From an uncultured Lachnospiraceae bacterium (GTDB lineage Bacteria; Bacillota; Clostridia; Lachnospirales; Lachnospiraceae), in the NCBI GenBank assembly GCA_910578405.1, contig CAJTQO010000063.1, forward strand, positions 1 through 11,679: a DNA stretch of 11,679 bases, in the 5' to 3' direction. A program made the position numbers and the translations under genes. The first letter of the stretch is position 1, and each line of letters opens with the position of its first letter. Shown piece after piece: positions 1 through 5,892 of the stretch. The notes beneath the pieces are model-generated. The model saw only the letters and a list, made by a program, of their open reading frames with translations. It was not told where the DNA came from and did not search any database.

Positions 1-82
1 TCTTTCTTCACTTCTTTTTCTTCACTTCTTTTTCTTTAATTCTTTTTCTTTATTTCTTTTCCTTAATTTCTTCTCCACTTCC
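1..82. repeat. 14-bp pyrimidine-rich tandem repeat, cut by the window edge
   Basis: The plus strand is almost pure C and T. Two exact copies of CTTCACTTCTTTTT lie at 6-19 and 20-33. They are followed by decaying copies at 34-47, 48-60, 61-74 and about 75-82 (CTTTAATTCTTTTT and similar). A partial copy occupies 1-5, so the array probably continues to the left. It lies upstream of the DAHP synthase promoter. The minus strand is therefore a run of A and G that translates into lysine/glutamate-rich nonsense. No function is visible. Confidence 0.8.
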
Positions 83-135
83 TTTTTTCATCTCCCTTCC
101 CACTCTTTTTTCCTTTCCCATATATCTCCTTTCCC

Positions 136-165
136 TTGCGCAACCACCCCAAAATATATTATAAT
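136..165 (+). promoter_or_regulatory. Probable sigma-A promoter of the DAHP synthase gene
   Basis: A perfect -10 hexamer TATAAT is at 160-165, preceded by TTGCGC at 136-141 with an 18-bp spacer. The -35 match is only partial (TTG). Transcription would start near 172, giving a leader of about 140 nt before the start codon at 313. No other comparably good -10 element lies between here and the gene. Confidence 0.55.
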
Positions 166-219
166 ATGTTTGTTTCAAACGCAAAATCCAGGGGCTGTAT
201 TTCCCGTATGGCAAGCCCG

Positions 220-239
220 TACATTTAAAAACGAATGTA
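220..239 (+). promoter_or_regulatory. Small leader hairpin
   Basis: TACATT (220-225) is perfectly complementary to AATGTA (234-239) across an 8-nt loop. It lies in the DAHP synthase leader directly before the larger pseudoknot-forming segment. It is AT-rich and weak alone, and no U-run follows, so it is not a terminator. Confidence 0.3.
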
Positions 240-243
240 AGAA

Positions 244-297
244 AAGTTTGTGTCCGCACGGCGCCCACAAACTTGACATGCACAAGAAAGCCGTGCA
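244..297 (+). promoter_or_regulatory. Candidate H-type pseudoknot leader element before DAHP synthase
   Basis: Stem 1 pairs AAGTTTGTG (244-252) with CACAAACTT (266-274), nine perfect pairs around a 13-nt loop. Inside that loop GCACGGC (256-262) is perfectly complementary to GCCGTGC (290-296), which ends six bases before the Shine-Dalgarno GGAG (303-306). The linker 275-289 has 8 A in 15 bases, as expected of a loop lying in the groove of stem 1. A competing local hairpin is possible: TGCAC (279-283) with GTGCA (293-297) uses the same 3' strand. The two states cannot coexist, so the region could switch. No U-run follows, so translational control is more likely than attenuation. I do not recognise it as a known riboswitch class. 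All pairing is read by eye, and function is inference. Confidence 0.45.
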
Positions 298-312
298 GAA
301 ATGGAGTGAAAA

Positions 313-1341
313 ATGTCTTTTGAATTTATACAGAAACTGCCCACACCGGATGAAATACGCAGCCAGTTCCCGCTTCCGGAAAAATTAGCAATGTTAAAAC
401 AGCGCAGGGACGCCGAAATACGTGAAGTCCTCACCGGAAAAAGCAACAAATTCCTCGTAATCATCGGCCCCTGCTCCGCAGATAATGAAGAGGCTGTCTG
501 CGACTATGTCAACCGCTTGTCCAAAGTCAATGAAAAGGTGAAGGACAAACTCATCCTGATTCCAAGAATATACACCAATAAACCACGCACTACCGGGGAC
601 GGCTATAAAGGCATCGTCCATCAGCCCGACCCGGAAAAAAAACCGGATTTCCTGGCTGGTCTGATTGCCATGCGCAAAATGCAGATACGGGCCATTGCGG
701 AATCCGGGCTGACTGCCGCGGACGAAATGCTCTACCCGGAAAACTGGCGCTATGTTTCCGACATCCTCTCCTATGTGGCCATCGGCGCCCGCTCCGTGGA
801 AGACCAGCAGCACCGCCTCACTGTCAGTGGCTTTGACGTCCCTGCCGGCATGAAAAATCCTACCAGCGGCGATTTCTCCATTATGCTGAATTCCGTTTAT
901 GCCGCCCAGCGCCCTCATTCCTTTATCTACCGGGGCTGGGAAGTTCAAACAACAGGAAACGACCTGACGCATACCGTCCTGCGCGGCTCCGTAAACAAAC
1001 ACGGCAGAAGCCTGCCAAACTACCATTATGAGGACCTGAACACCCTCCTTACCCTTTACAGTGAACGCGACTTAAAAAACCCGGCCTGCATCATAGACGC
1101 AAACCACAATAACTCCAACAAGCAGTTCCGGCAGCAAATCCGCATTGTAAAGGAAGTCATGCACAGCCGGAAACTCAGCCCTGACATCTGCCAGCTAGTC
1201 AAAGGCGTTATGGTGGAAAGCTACCTGGAAGAAGGTTCCCAAAAAATCGGGGAAGGCATATACGGAAAATCCATTACCGACCCCTGCCTGGGCTGGGAAG
1301 ACTCCGAACGATTGATTTACGAAATCGCGGACTATATATAA
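313..1341 (+). CDS. 3-deoxy-7-phosphoheptulonate synthase (DAHP synthase, type I-alpha)
   Basis: This cytoplasmic enzyme condenses phosphoenolpyruvate with erythrose 4-phosphate, the first step of the shikimate pathway to aromatic amino acids. The 342-residue product has the length and motif order of the AroF/AroG/AroH family. IGPCS carries metal ligand C54, and KPRTT at 90-94 is the substrate-binding loop. GARSVEDQQHR lies at 158-168, H265 is in the NHNNSNKQF segment, E302 is in GVMVESYLEEG, and D323 is in GKSITDPCLGWED. C54, H265, E302 and D323 match the known metal-binding set. The ATG at 313 follows GGAG (303-306) with a 6-nt spacer. It is monocistronic in this window and faces spoIIM. 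The leader carries a possible pseudoknot switch. The family is usually feedback-inhibited by Phe, Tyr or Trp, but which one applies here cannot be read from the sequence, so no aroF/G/H symbol is assigned. Confidence 0.96.
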   Translation: MSFEFIQKLPTPDEIRSQFPLPEKLAMLKQRRDAEIREVLTGKSNKFLVIIGPCSADNEEAVCDYVNRLSKVNEKVKDKLILIPRIYTNKPRTTGDGYKGIVHQPDPEKKPDFLAGLIAMRKMQIRAIAESGLTAADEMLYPENWRYVSDILSYVAIGARSVEDQQHRLTVSGFDVPAGMKNPTSGDFSIMLNSVYAAQRPHSFIYRGWEVQTTGNDLTHTVLRGSVNKHGRSLPNYHYEDLNTLLTLYSERDLKNPACIIDANHNNSNKQFRQQIRIVKEVMHSRKLSPDICQLVKGVMVESYLEEGSQKIGEGIYGKSITDPCLGWEDSERLIYEIADYI

Positions 1342-1390
1342 TCAAAAATCATATATGCCGGAAAGCATGCCCGCTAAAACCTCTCCGGAC

Positions 1391-1999
1391 TTAAAAAAAT
1401 TTTAAAAAAGCCGTTAAAAGTTTCGGGTTAATATAGCTCTCCACTGCACTGCCCATAACCAAAACCCCAAGCACGGCGACTAATTTAGGCAGTCCCCCAA
1501 GTAAATATTGCCTGCGCCGTCCATATCCGCCCTCCCCCAGGCGTTCCGGGTGGTACAGCGTCATATTCAGGCGGTAGCACCAATCCATAAGCATAATGCA
1601 TCCCGGCACAAGCAGAAGATAATGAGGCAGCACGCTTACCAGCACAAGGGCTATTCCCAAAAGCCCATAGCGGATGGACGCCACAGACAGGAAAATCCCG
1701 GCCAAAGCCCCCATCCAAAGGGCATAGGCCGAAAGCGCAGCAGCGCCGGCATAGGTCGTTGCCAACAGGCATAACAGGACAGCCGTCCCAACCCGCTCCC
1801 GCAGCACATAGCCAAAGAACGCTCCTCCATCCACTTCCAGAAATTTCATCCTGCCCAAAGACGCTGCGCTGAAAAGCTCCATATCCTGCATCAGCGAAGC
1901 CCTCCAAATATTTAAAACAAGAACCCCTGCAAAAAAACCGCCTAAAAATAAATACAGCCAGCGAATATGCCGGCTGTCCATTCCATAAATCTGATACAT
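1391..1999 (-). CDS. spoIIM: Stage II sporulation protein M (SpoIIM)
   Basis: This is an integral membrane protein of 202 residues. In Bacillus subtilis SpoIIM forms a complex with SpoIID and SpoIIP that remodels septal peptidoglycan during forespore engulfment. Hydrophobic segments lie at roughly 14-31, 73-90, 92-107, 112-137 and 168-187. The segment VLVSVLPHYLLLVP (119-132) and the C-terminal ESYINPKLL (187-195) closely resemble the corresponding family signatures (SILPQNLLIIP and EAYLSP in B. subtilis). The ATG at 1999 is preferred because GGGA lies seven bases before it. An upstream in-frame ATG at 2020 has no ribosome binding site, and a third ATG lies at 1981. The gene is convergent with DAHP synthase, with a 49-bp gap and no convincing terminator. 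In B. subtilis spoIIM is transcribed by sigma-E, but no clear sigma-E promoter could be fixed here. It implies an endospore-forming host. Confidence 0.9.
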   Translation of the reverse strand: MYQIYGMDSRHIRWLYLFLGGFFAGVLVLNIWRASLMQDMELFSAASLGRMKFLEVDGGAFFGYVLRERVGTAVLLCLLATTYAGAAALSAYALWMGALAGIFLSVASIRYGLLGIALVLVSVLPHYLLLVPGCIMLMDWCYRLNMTLYHPERLGEGGYGRRRQYLLGGLPKLVAVLGVLVMGSAVESYINPKLLTAFLKFF

Positions 2000-2136
2000 A
2001 GAACATTCCCACTGCCACATATTTATTACAATATATGCAGCCGCTGCAAAAAAAGTCCAACCTATATGAGCCCTTTTGCCTTAAAGCTTTTCATCTGTTC
2101 CTGTGCATACCCAGGCCGCTGCACTTGAAAAACCAC

Positions 2137-2979
2137 CTACTGGATATTGAGAAAATTAAGGTTTAGGATTGAAGATTCTTCTCTGTATTCAAAGACAAAC
2201 CACTTTTCATTCATATAAATCTCTATTGTATCGTCTGCTCCATACTGATAACCAAATCCACTTCCAAAATTAGACTGATTATCTTCTGTTGGCATTTCGG
2301 TTCCATCGACAGTTGACGTTATTTCTCCGTCCATATTTCCACAACGCCCGCTAATCGTGCTTTCTCTCCCTGTATCATAATATAATTTACCATCCACTCT
2401 TACCATAGGGATTCTGTCATACATTGCATCCGCTTCTTCCTGTTTAGGCAATTGCTGTTTAAGCAATTGCTCTTTATCCAAGTCCAGTCCCAGCATATTT
2501 CGTACATTGCTTATATATTCCGGGTCTTTCACCATATCATCCGTAACTATATAACTGGAAATGGGATTCTGCCATGGAATCACAAAAATATCTCTGTCTT
2601 CTATGTCAAAGGCAGAAAGAATCAATGCCATTTCCTCTGGTGAAGCACCCTTTAATGCCATCAACTCTTCCAAAGTTTTCTCACGGTTGGTTCCTTGCAT
2701 CAGTCCAAAACGATAGTCATCCTCTGCCATCTGCCAAACATAAACCTCCAGCCCCTTGAAGGTTCCAAGCTCAAAGTATTCTGGGTATTTTTTACGCAAT
2801 TTCTCTATTTCAGGAGAGTTCCACTCATATTCCGATTTAAGACCATCGGGAATATAAGCCATATATGCATCACCTTCAGCAGTATTCATATCAATTGGAT
2901 TTGTGTTTTTTCCACATGCACACAACACAGTGGAAACAAGACTGCATAAACGAACAATACCGTATAATTTCTTTTTCAT
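2137..2979 (-). CDS. Putative lipoprotein of unknown function
   Basis: The product has 280 residues. A type II signal peptide is clear: MKKK, a hydrophobic stretch at 5-19, then lipobox L19-C20-A21 before the lipidated C22, so it should be anchored on the outer face of the membrane. A charged, helix-rich middle (about 55-190) leads to a glycine- and aspartate-rich C-terminal block at about 190-265 (YYDTG, GRCG, GEITSTVDG, FGYQYG, WFVFEY). I recall similar C-terminal blocks in other gut Firmicute proteins, but I know no assigned function. The ATG at 2979 is chosen because GAGGAG precedes it by seven bases and the signal peptide begins there. An upstream in-frame ATG at 3090 has no such support and would bury the signal peptide. 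The gene looks more AT-rich than its neighbours, which may indicate later acquisition. It points the same way as spoIIM but is separated from it by 137 bp. Confidence 0.75.
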   Translation of the reverse strand: MKKKLYGIVRLCSLVSTVLCACGKNTNPIDMNTAEGDAYMAYIPDGLKSEYEWNSPEIEKLRKKYPEYFELGTFKGLEVYVWQMAEDDYRFGLMQGTNREKTLEELMALKGASPEEMALILSAFDIEDRDIFVIPWQNPISSYIVTDDMVKDPEYISNVRNMLGLDLDKEQLLKQQLPKQEEADAMYDRIPMVRVDGKLYYDTGRESTISGRCGNMDGEITSTVDGTEMPTEDNQSNFGSGFGYQYGADDTIEIYMNEKWFVFEYREESSILNLNFLNIQ

Positions 2980-3077
2980 GACTATTCTCCTCAAAATTAT
3001 CTTTTCATGACATTCCTTCAAAGAGCCTTTGCAGGATGCGCCGCTTGCATTTCTTCCGGCAAAAAATTCCTTAACCC

Positions 3078-3106
3078 TTGTATCACACAATAAATTAGAT
3101 TATAAT
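3078..3106 (+). promoter_or_regulatory. Probable promoter of the LacI-family gene with overlapping palindrome
   Basis: TATAAT at 3101-3106 is preceded by TTGTAT at 3078-3083 with the ideal 17-bp spacer. The -35 overlaps the imperfect 13-bp palindrome TTGTATCACACAA (3078-3090), whose outer TTGT/ACAA arms resemble LacI-family half-sites. Autoregulation by the downstream repressor is possible but inferred. The same AT-rich stretch also contains TATAAT on the minus strand (3104-3099), so the lipoprotein gene may be transcribed divergently from here. Confidence 0.45.
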
Positions 3107-3207
3107 AAATTAATATTTTATCCGTTCTGCGCTGCCTGCACAGAAGCAAACAAGGTAAGATATATCCTGTGAAACATACTTATGCAGAATAAGAAATGGA
3201 GATTTCT

Positions 3208-4215
3208 ATGGTGACAATAAAAGATGTTGCTACTGCAGCGCAGCTTTCCCCCAGCACTGTGTCCATTGTGCTTAAGGGGAACGGCGATGCCCGGAAAATA
3301 TCGAAAAAAACACAACAGAAAGTATTGGAAACTGCCAGGGCTTTGGGCTATACCCCCAATACCCAGGCTAAGATATTGCGCGGAGGAACCCCGGCCAATG
3401 CCGTCATTACTCTTTTTTGGGCTACTGATATCCGTGTCCATATCCTATCCCGTTTCTTGAACGGTTTACAGTCCGCTCTGCTGGAGCGTCAGTATCCGTG
3501 TGAACTGCAAATACACCCTTATAAAATCAACTTCCTGCAGGAAGCCCTCAGTCCAAGAACCCTTCTTGGGAGCAATGGCATGATTATTTGCAACCCGTCG
3601 GAGATTGATATGGAATATCTGGAACAGGCACAGTTTCAAATACCGGCCGTTTTGTATAACCGCTATTCAAAACATTTTGACACCGTCAATATGGATGACA
3701 AAACCATTGGAGCCCTTCCCGCTCAAATTTTCGCCAGGCACGGGAAAAAAAGGCCGGCGCTTTTAAAGGCTCCTGCCACCTTCAATGGAATGAACATCCG
3801 TACCAACATATTTGAATTTGAAACTACTCAGGCCGGGATGGAACCGCCCGTATCCATCCCTGTCAGTGACAGTATGCGCGGAGGATATGAAGGAGCCTTA
3901 AAGCTTTGCAACATCCATCCTTTGCCCGACTGCCTGTTTTGCACCTCCGACGCTATCGCCCTTGGGGCTCTGAAAGCTTTCTACGAAAACCATGTGGAAA
4001 CGCCAAAACAGTTGGAGCTGATTAGTGTGGGCAACGGCAACATTGACCACCAGGAGTTTTCCATCCCCTCCCTTTCCGTCATCCAGCTTCCCATGGAACA
4101 GATGGCTGCCTCCTGTCTGCAAATTGTATACGAGAGGCTGACTTCTTATAGCTTCCAGACGAACTCCACCCAATTCCCGGTGGTATATGTAGCCCGTGAA
4201 AGCTGTCCGGAGTAA
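3208..4215 (+). CDS. LacI-family transcriptional regulator
   Basis: The 335-residue product has the family's usual length and layout. Residues 3-22 form the LacI helix-turn-helix (TIKDVA, LSPSTVS). GYTPN at 47-51 and AKILRGG at 54-60 correspond to the hinge that inserts into the operator. A periplasmic-binding-protein-like sensor domain follows from about 63, including the conserved CTSDAIALGALKAF segment (245-258) and VGNGNID at 274-280. The start at 3208 is preferred: GGAG (3198-3201) stands six bases before it and MVTIKDVA is a typical family N-terminus. An in-frame ATG at 3196 overlaps that site. Such repressors usually bind a sugar or nucleoside and control nearby catabolic genes, but none lies in this window, so the ligand and targets are unknown. 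The divergent lipoprotein gene is the only close candidate target besides itself. Confidence 0.93.
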   Translation: MVTIKDVATAAQLSPSTVSIVLKGNGDARKISKKTQQKVLETARALGYTPNTQAKILRGGTPANAVITLFWATDIRVHILSRFLNGLQSALLERQYPCELQIHPYKINFLQEALSPRTLLGSNGMIICNPSEIDMEYLEQAQFQIPAVLYNRYSKHFDTVNMDDKTIGALPAQIFARHGKKRPALLKAPATFNGMNIRTNIFEFETTQAGMEPPVSIPVSDSMRGGYEGALKLCNIHPLPDCLFCTSDAIALGALKAFYENHVETPKQLELISVGNGNIDHQEFSIPSLSVIQLPMEQMAASCLQIVYERLTSYSFQTNSTQFPVVYVARESCPE

Positions 4216-4397
4216 TCCCTTCCGCTTCTATGGCTTATTATGCGCCCGCTATACTCCAGCCCAAGCAATCCATTCCTGCATTATCCCGTCCACTGCCTTA
4301 ATGTCCTCTTTGACATCCGTAGCCGCTTCCACCATCATTTCCCGTGACATAGAAGGCATAGTTTTTCCGTCTTATCCCCATGTTACCGTTCCCTTCT

Positions 4398-4433
4398 TTG
4401 TGAAGGGAGCCCTAATTGTGAAGGGAGCCTAAC
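4398..4433. repeat. 18-bp direct tandem duplication at the end of the hydrolase gene
   Basis: TTGTGAAGGGAGCCCTAA (4398-4415) is followed at once by TTGTGAAGGGAGCCTAAC (4416-4433). The two units differ only at their right end. The stop codon of the hydrolase gene (4412-4414, read on the minus strand) lies at the junction. The left copy also forms a short hairpin with CCCTTC at 4391-4396. No U-run makes it a clear terminator on either strand. Confidence 0.75.
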
Positions 4434-5593
4434 TTTGCATATATGACATTTTTTAACTTTCGCATCACAGGAAGCGTCCCCGCGTCCCTTCTTTGCGTCA
4501 TAAACACAATACTAAGCCGGTTTTCCGGATCATTGCTGAAAAAACACCCAAGCCAGCCGTCCCAGCCGTATTCCCCCAGCCCGCCCATATGATAGGCTTT
4601 TCCCTCTTCCCGCATAACCCGCATCAAATTGCCATAGGTACAGCCGGAAAAATGGGGAATATTCCTTTCAAAATCCTTCTGCTGGTTTGGAAGCAATCCT
4701 CCGTTTGTCAGGAAATTTACCGTTTTTTCTTCCAATATCCTCTCGTTTCCATATACCCCTCCCTGCAGCAGCATATGAGCGAACTTCATATAATCCGTCA
4801 CTGTAGAAACCAACCCGGCGCCGCCCGATTCAAAAGCAGGTTTCCGGTTCATGGCATTGATAATTCCCAAATGGTTCCCTCTATAAGGCTCCAGCCCATC
4901 CCCCGCTGTCTCATAAGTGACCGCCAGACGGCTGCGCTTTTCTTCCGGTACATAAAAACCAGTATCTTCCATTCCAAGCGGAGCCAAAAGCGCCTGCTGC
5001 AAATACGCTCCAAAAGACATCCCGGCTGCTTTCCCTATCACTGCTCCCAGCACATCCGCACAACTGCTATACAGCCATGCGCTGCCAGGCTGAAATGCCA
5101 GCGGACACTGCCCAAGCCTTTTTGCCACTTCCTCTGTGGTCATGGGATGGTCTGTGAGCAGGCGCTGTTCCAACTCTTCAAACAGATGGTCCACCGCTCT
5201 CCCTGCAGGCCCTTCATATCCCGGATACATTAACCCTGCCGTCATATTTAACAAATCCTTCACCACGACTTCCCGCTGCGCCGGAACCCGTTTCCCATCT
5301 TCCATCACCACAGCCTGTCCCCGGAATTCCGGCAAAAAAGAAGAAACGGTTTCCCCTAAATCCAATTTCCCCTGTTCCACCAGTTTCATGGCCGCTGTCG
5401 CCGTAACCGGTTTTGTCATAGAGTAAAGACGGAATATGCTGTCTTGCTTCACCTCTTTTTTATTTTCCAAATCCGCATAGCCGCTTTGCAGACAGCAAAG
5501 GACGCCGCCCCCTTTCTCCACAAGCAAATTTGCTCCCGCAATTTCCTTCTTTTCCACTGCCTCATCCAAAATCTCCTGCAACCTTTTCACCAT
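4412..5593 (-). CDS. Serine beta-lactamase-fold hydrolase (PF00144-type, class C-like)
   Basis: The 393-residue product belongs to the large family of class C beta-lactamase, D-aminopeptidase and esterase-like serine hydrolases. S58-M-T-K61 is the nucleophile motif. Y175-S-S corresponds to the Tyr-x-Asn element, with Ser where beta-lactamases have Asn. The C-terminal GWDGWLG (343-349) replaces the KTG box as in many esterase-like members. ESGGAGLVST at 255-264 and the DPENRLSIVFMTQ stretch at 355-367 are also typical. There is no signal peptide, so it is probably cytoplasmic, which argues against a role in beta-lactam resistance. The true substrate cannot be predicted. The ATG at 5593 is chosen because AAAGGA lies about eight bases before it. 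ATGs at 5599 and 5623 are less well placed, and the latter sits inside the upstream 16-bp repeat array. The C-terminus ends in an 18-bp duplication. Confidence 0.88.
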   Translation of the reverse strand: MVKRLQEILDEAVEKKEIAGANLLVEKGGGVLCCLQSGYADLENKKEVKQDSIFRLYSMTKPVTATAAMKLVEQGKLDLGETVSSFLPEFRGQAVVMEDGKRVPAQREVVVKDLLNMTAGLMYPGYEGPAGRAVDHLFEELEQRLLTDHPMTTEEVAKRLGQCPLAFQPGSAWLYSSCADVLGAVIGKAAGMSFGAYLQQALLAPLGMEDTGFYVPEEKRSRLAVTYETAGDGLEPYRGNHLGIINAMNRKPAFESGGAGLVSTVTDYMKFAHMLLQGGVYGNERILEEKTVNFLTNGGLLPNQQKDFERNIPHFSGCTYGNLMRVMREEGKAYHMGGLGEYGWDGWLGCFFSNDPENRLSIVFMTQRRDAGTLPVMRKLKNVIYAKLGSLHN

Positions 5594-5611
5594 GTCCATT
5601 TTCCTTTCTGT

Positions 5612-5852
5612 CTTATTCCACATTTATCTTATTCCATGCCCATCTTATTCCGTATCTATCTTATTCCATGCCTATCCTATTCCGTATCTATCTTATTCCA
5701 TGCCTATCCTATTCCATATCTATCTTATTCCATACTTATCTTAATTCCATGCCTATCTTATTCCATACTTATCTTATTCCATACATATCTTACTCTCTAC
5801 CTATCTTATTCCATGCCTATCTTACTCCGTACCTATCTTATTCCATATTTAC
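5612..5852. repeat. Array of fifteen 16-bp tandem repeats
   Basis: Fifteen uninterrupted units with plus-strand consensus CTTATTCCATRCCTAT start at 5612, 5628, 5644, 5660, 5676, 5692, 5708, 5724, 5740, 5757, 5773, 5789, 5805, 5821 and 5837. All are 16 bp except unit 9 (17 bp). Units 3+4 and 5+6 form a 32-bp higher-order repeat differing at one base. The unit has no stop codon on the plus strand, which produces long but meaningless open frames there. On the minus strand most units contain ATG-GAA-TAA. The array begins 18 bp upstream of the chosen hydrolase start and lies in its probable 5' leader. Confidence 0.95.
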
Positions 5853-5892
5853 ACTCAATGCCCTTTTCTTAAACGCTTGACGGCACAGCCCA

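Noticed and set aside
50..283. A 77-codon minus-strand frame ending in Lys/Glu-rich sequence.
   Set aside because: Its tail is the translation of the 14-bp polypyrimidine repeat and its body lies over the DAHP synthase promoter and leader.
273..301. A second promoter with consensus -35 TTGACA at 273-278.
   Set aside because: The position 17 bp downstream (296-301) has no -10-like hexamer, and a start there would leave almost no leader for the ribosome binding site.
394..1026. A 210-codon open frame on the minus strand inside the DAHP synthase gene.
   Set aside because: It is fully antisense to a gene with all catalytic motifs intact and has no recognisable protein features.
1342..1390. Bidirectional terminator between DAHP synthase and spoIIM.
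   Set aside because: Only a 5-bp CCGGA/TCCGG pairing with a loop of about 20 bases is visible, with no adequate U-run placed after it on either strand.
1485..2060. A 191-codon minus-strand frame overlapping spoIIM.
   Set aside because: It is a shifted reading of the spoIIM sequence. The SpoIIM frame has the family signatures and membrane helices, while this one is Cys/Gly/Trp-rich nonsense.
5612..5852. Origin iterons or DnaA boxes.
   Set aside because: TTATTCCAT/TTATTCCACA only superficially resembles TTATCCACA, and there is no replication initiator gene or other origin feature nearby.
5612..5852. CRISPR array.
   Set aside because: The 16-bp units are directly contiguous with no unique spacers, and no cas genes are present.
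5444..5880. Two long overlapping plus-strand frames encoding Ile/Leu/Tyr/Ser-Pro repeats.
   Set aside because: The 16-bp repeat unit has no stop codon on the plus strand and shifts phase each unit, so several frames stay open automatically. There is no ribosome binding site, and they run antisense to the start of the hydrolase gene.
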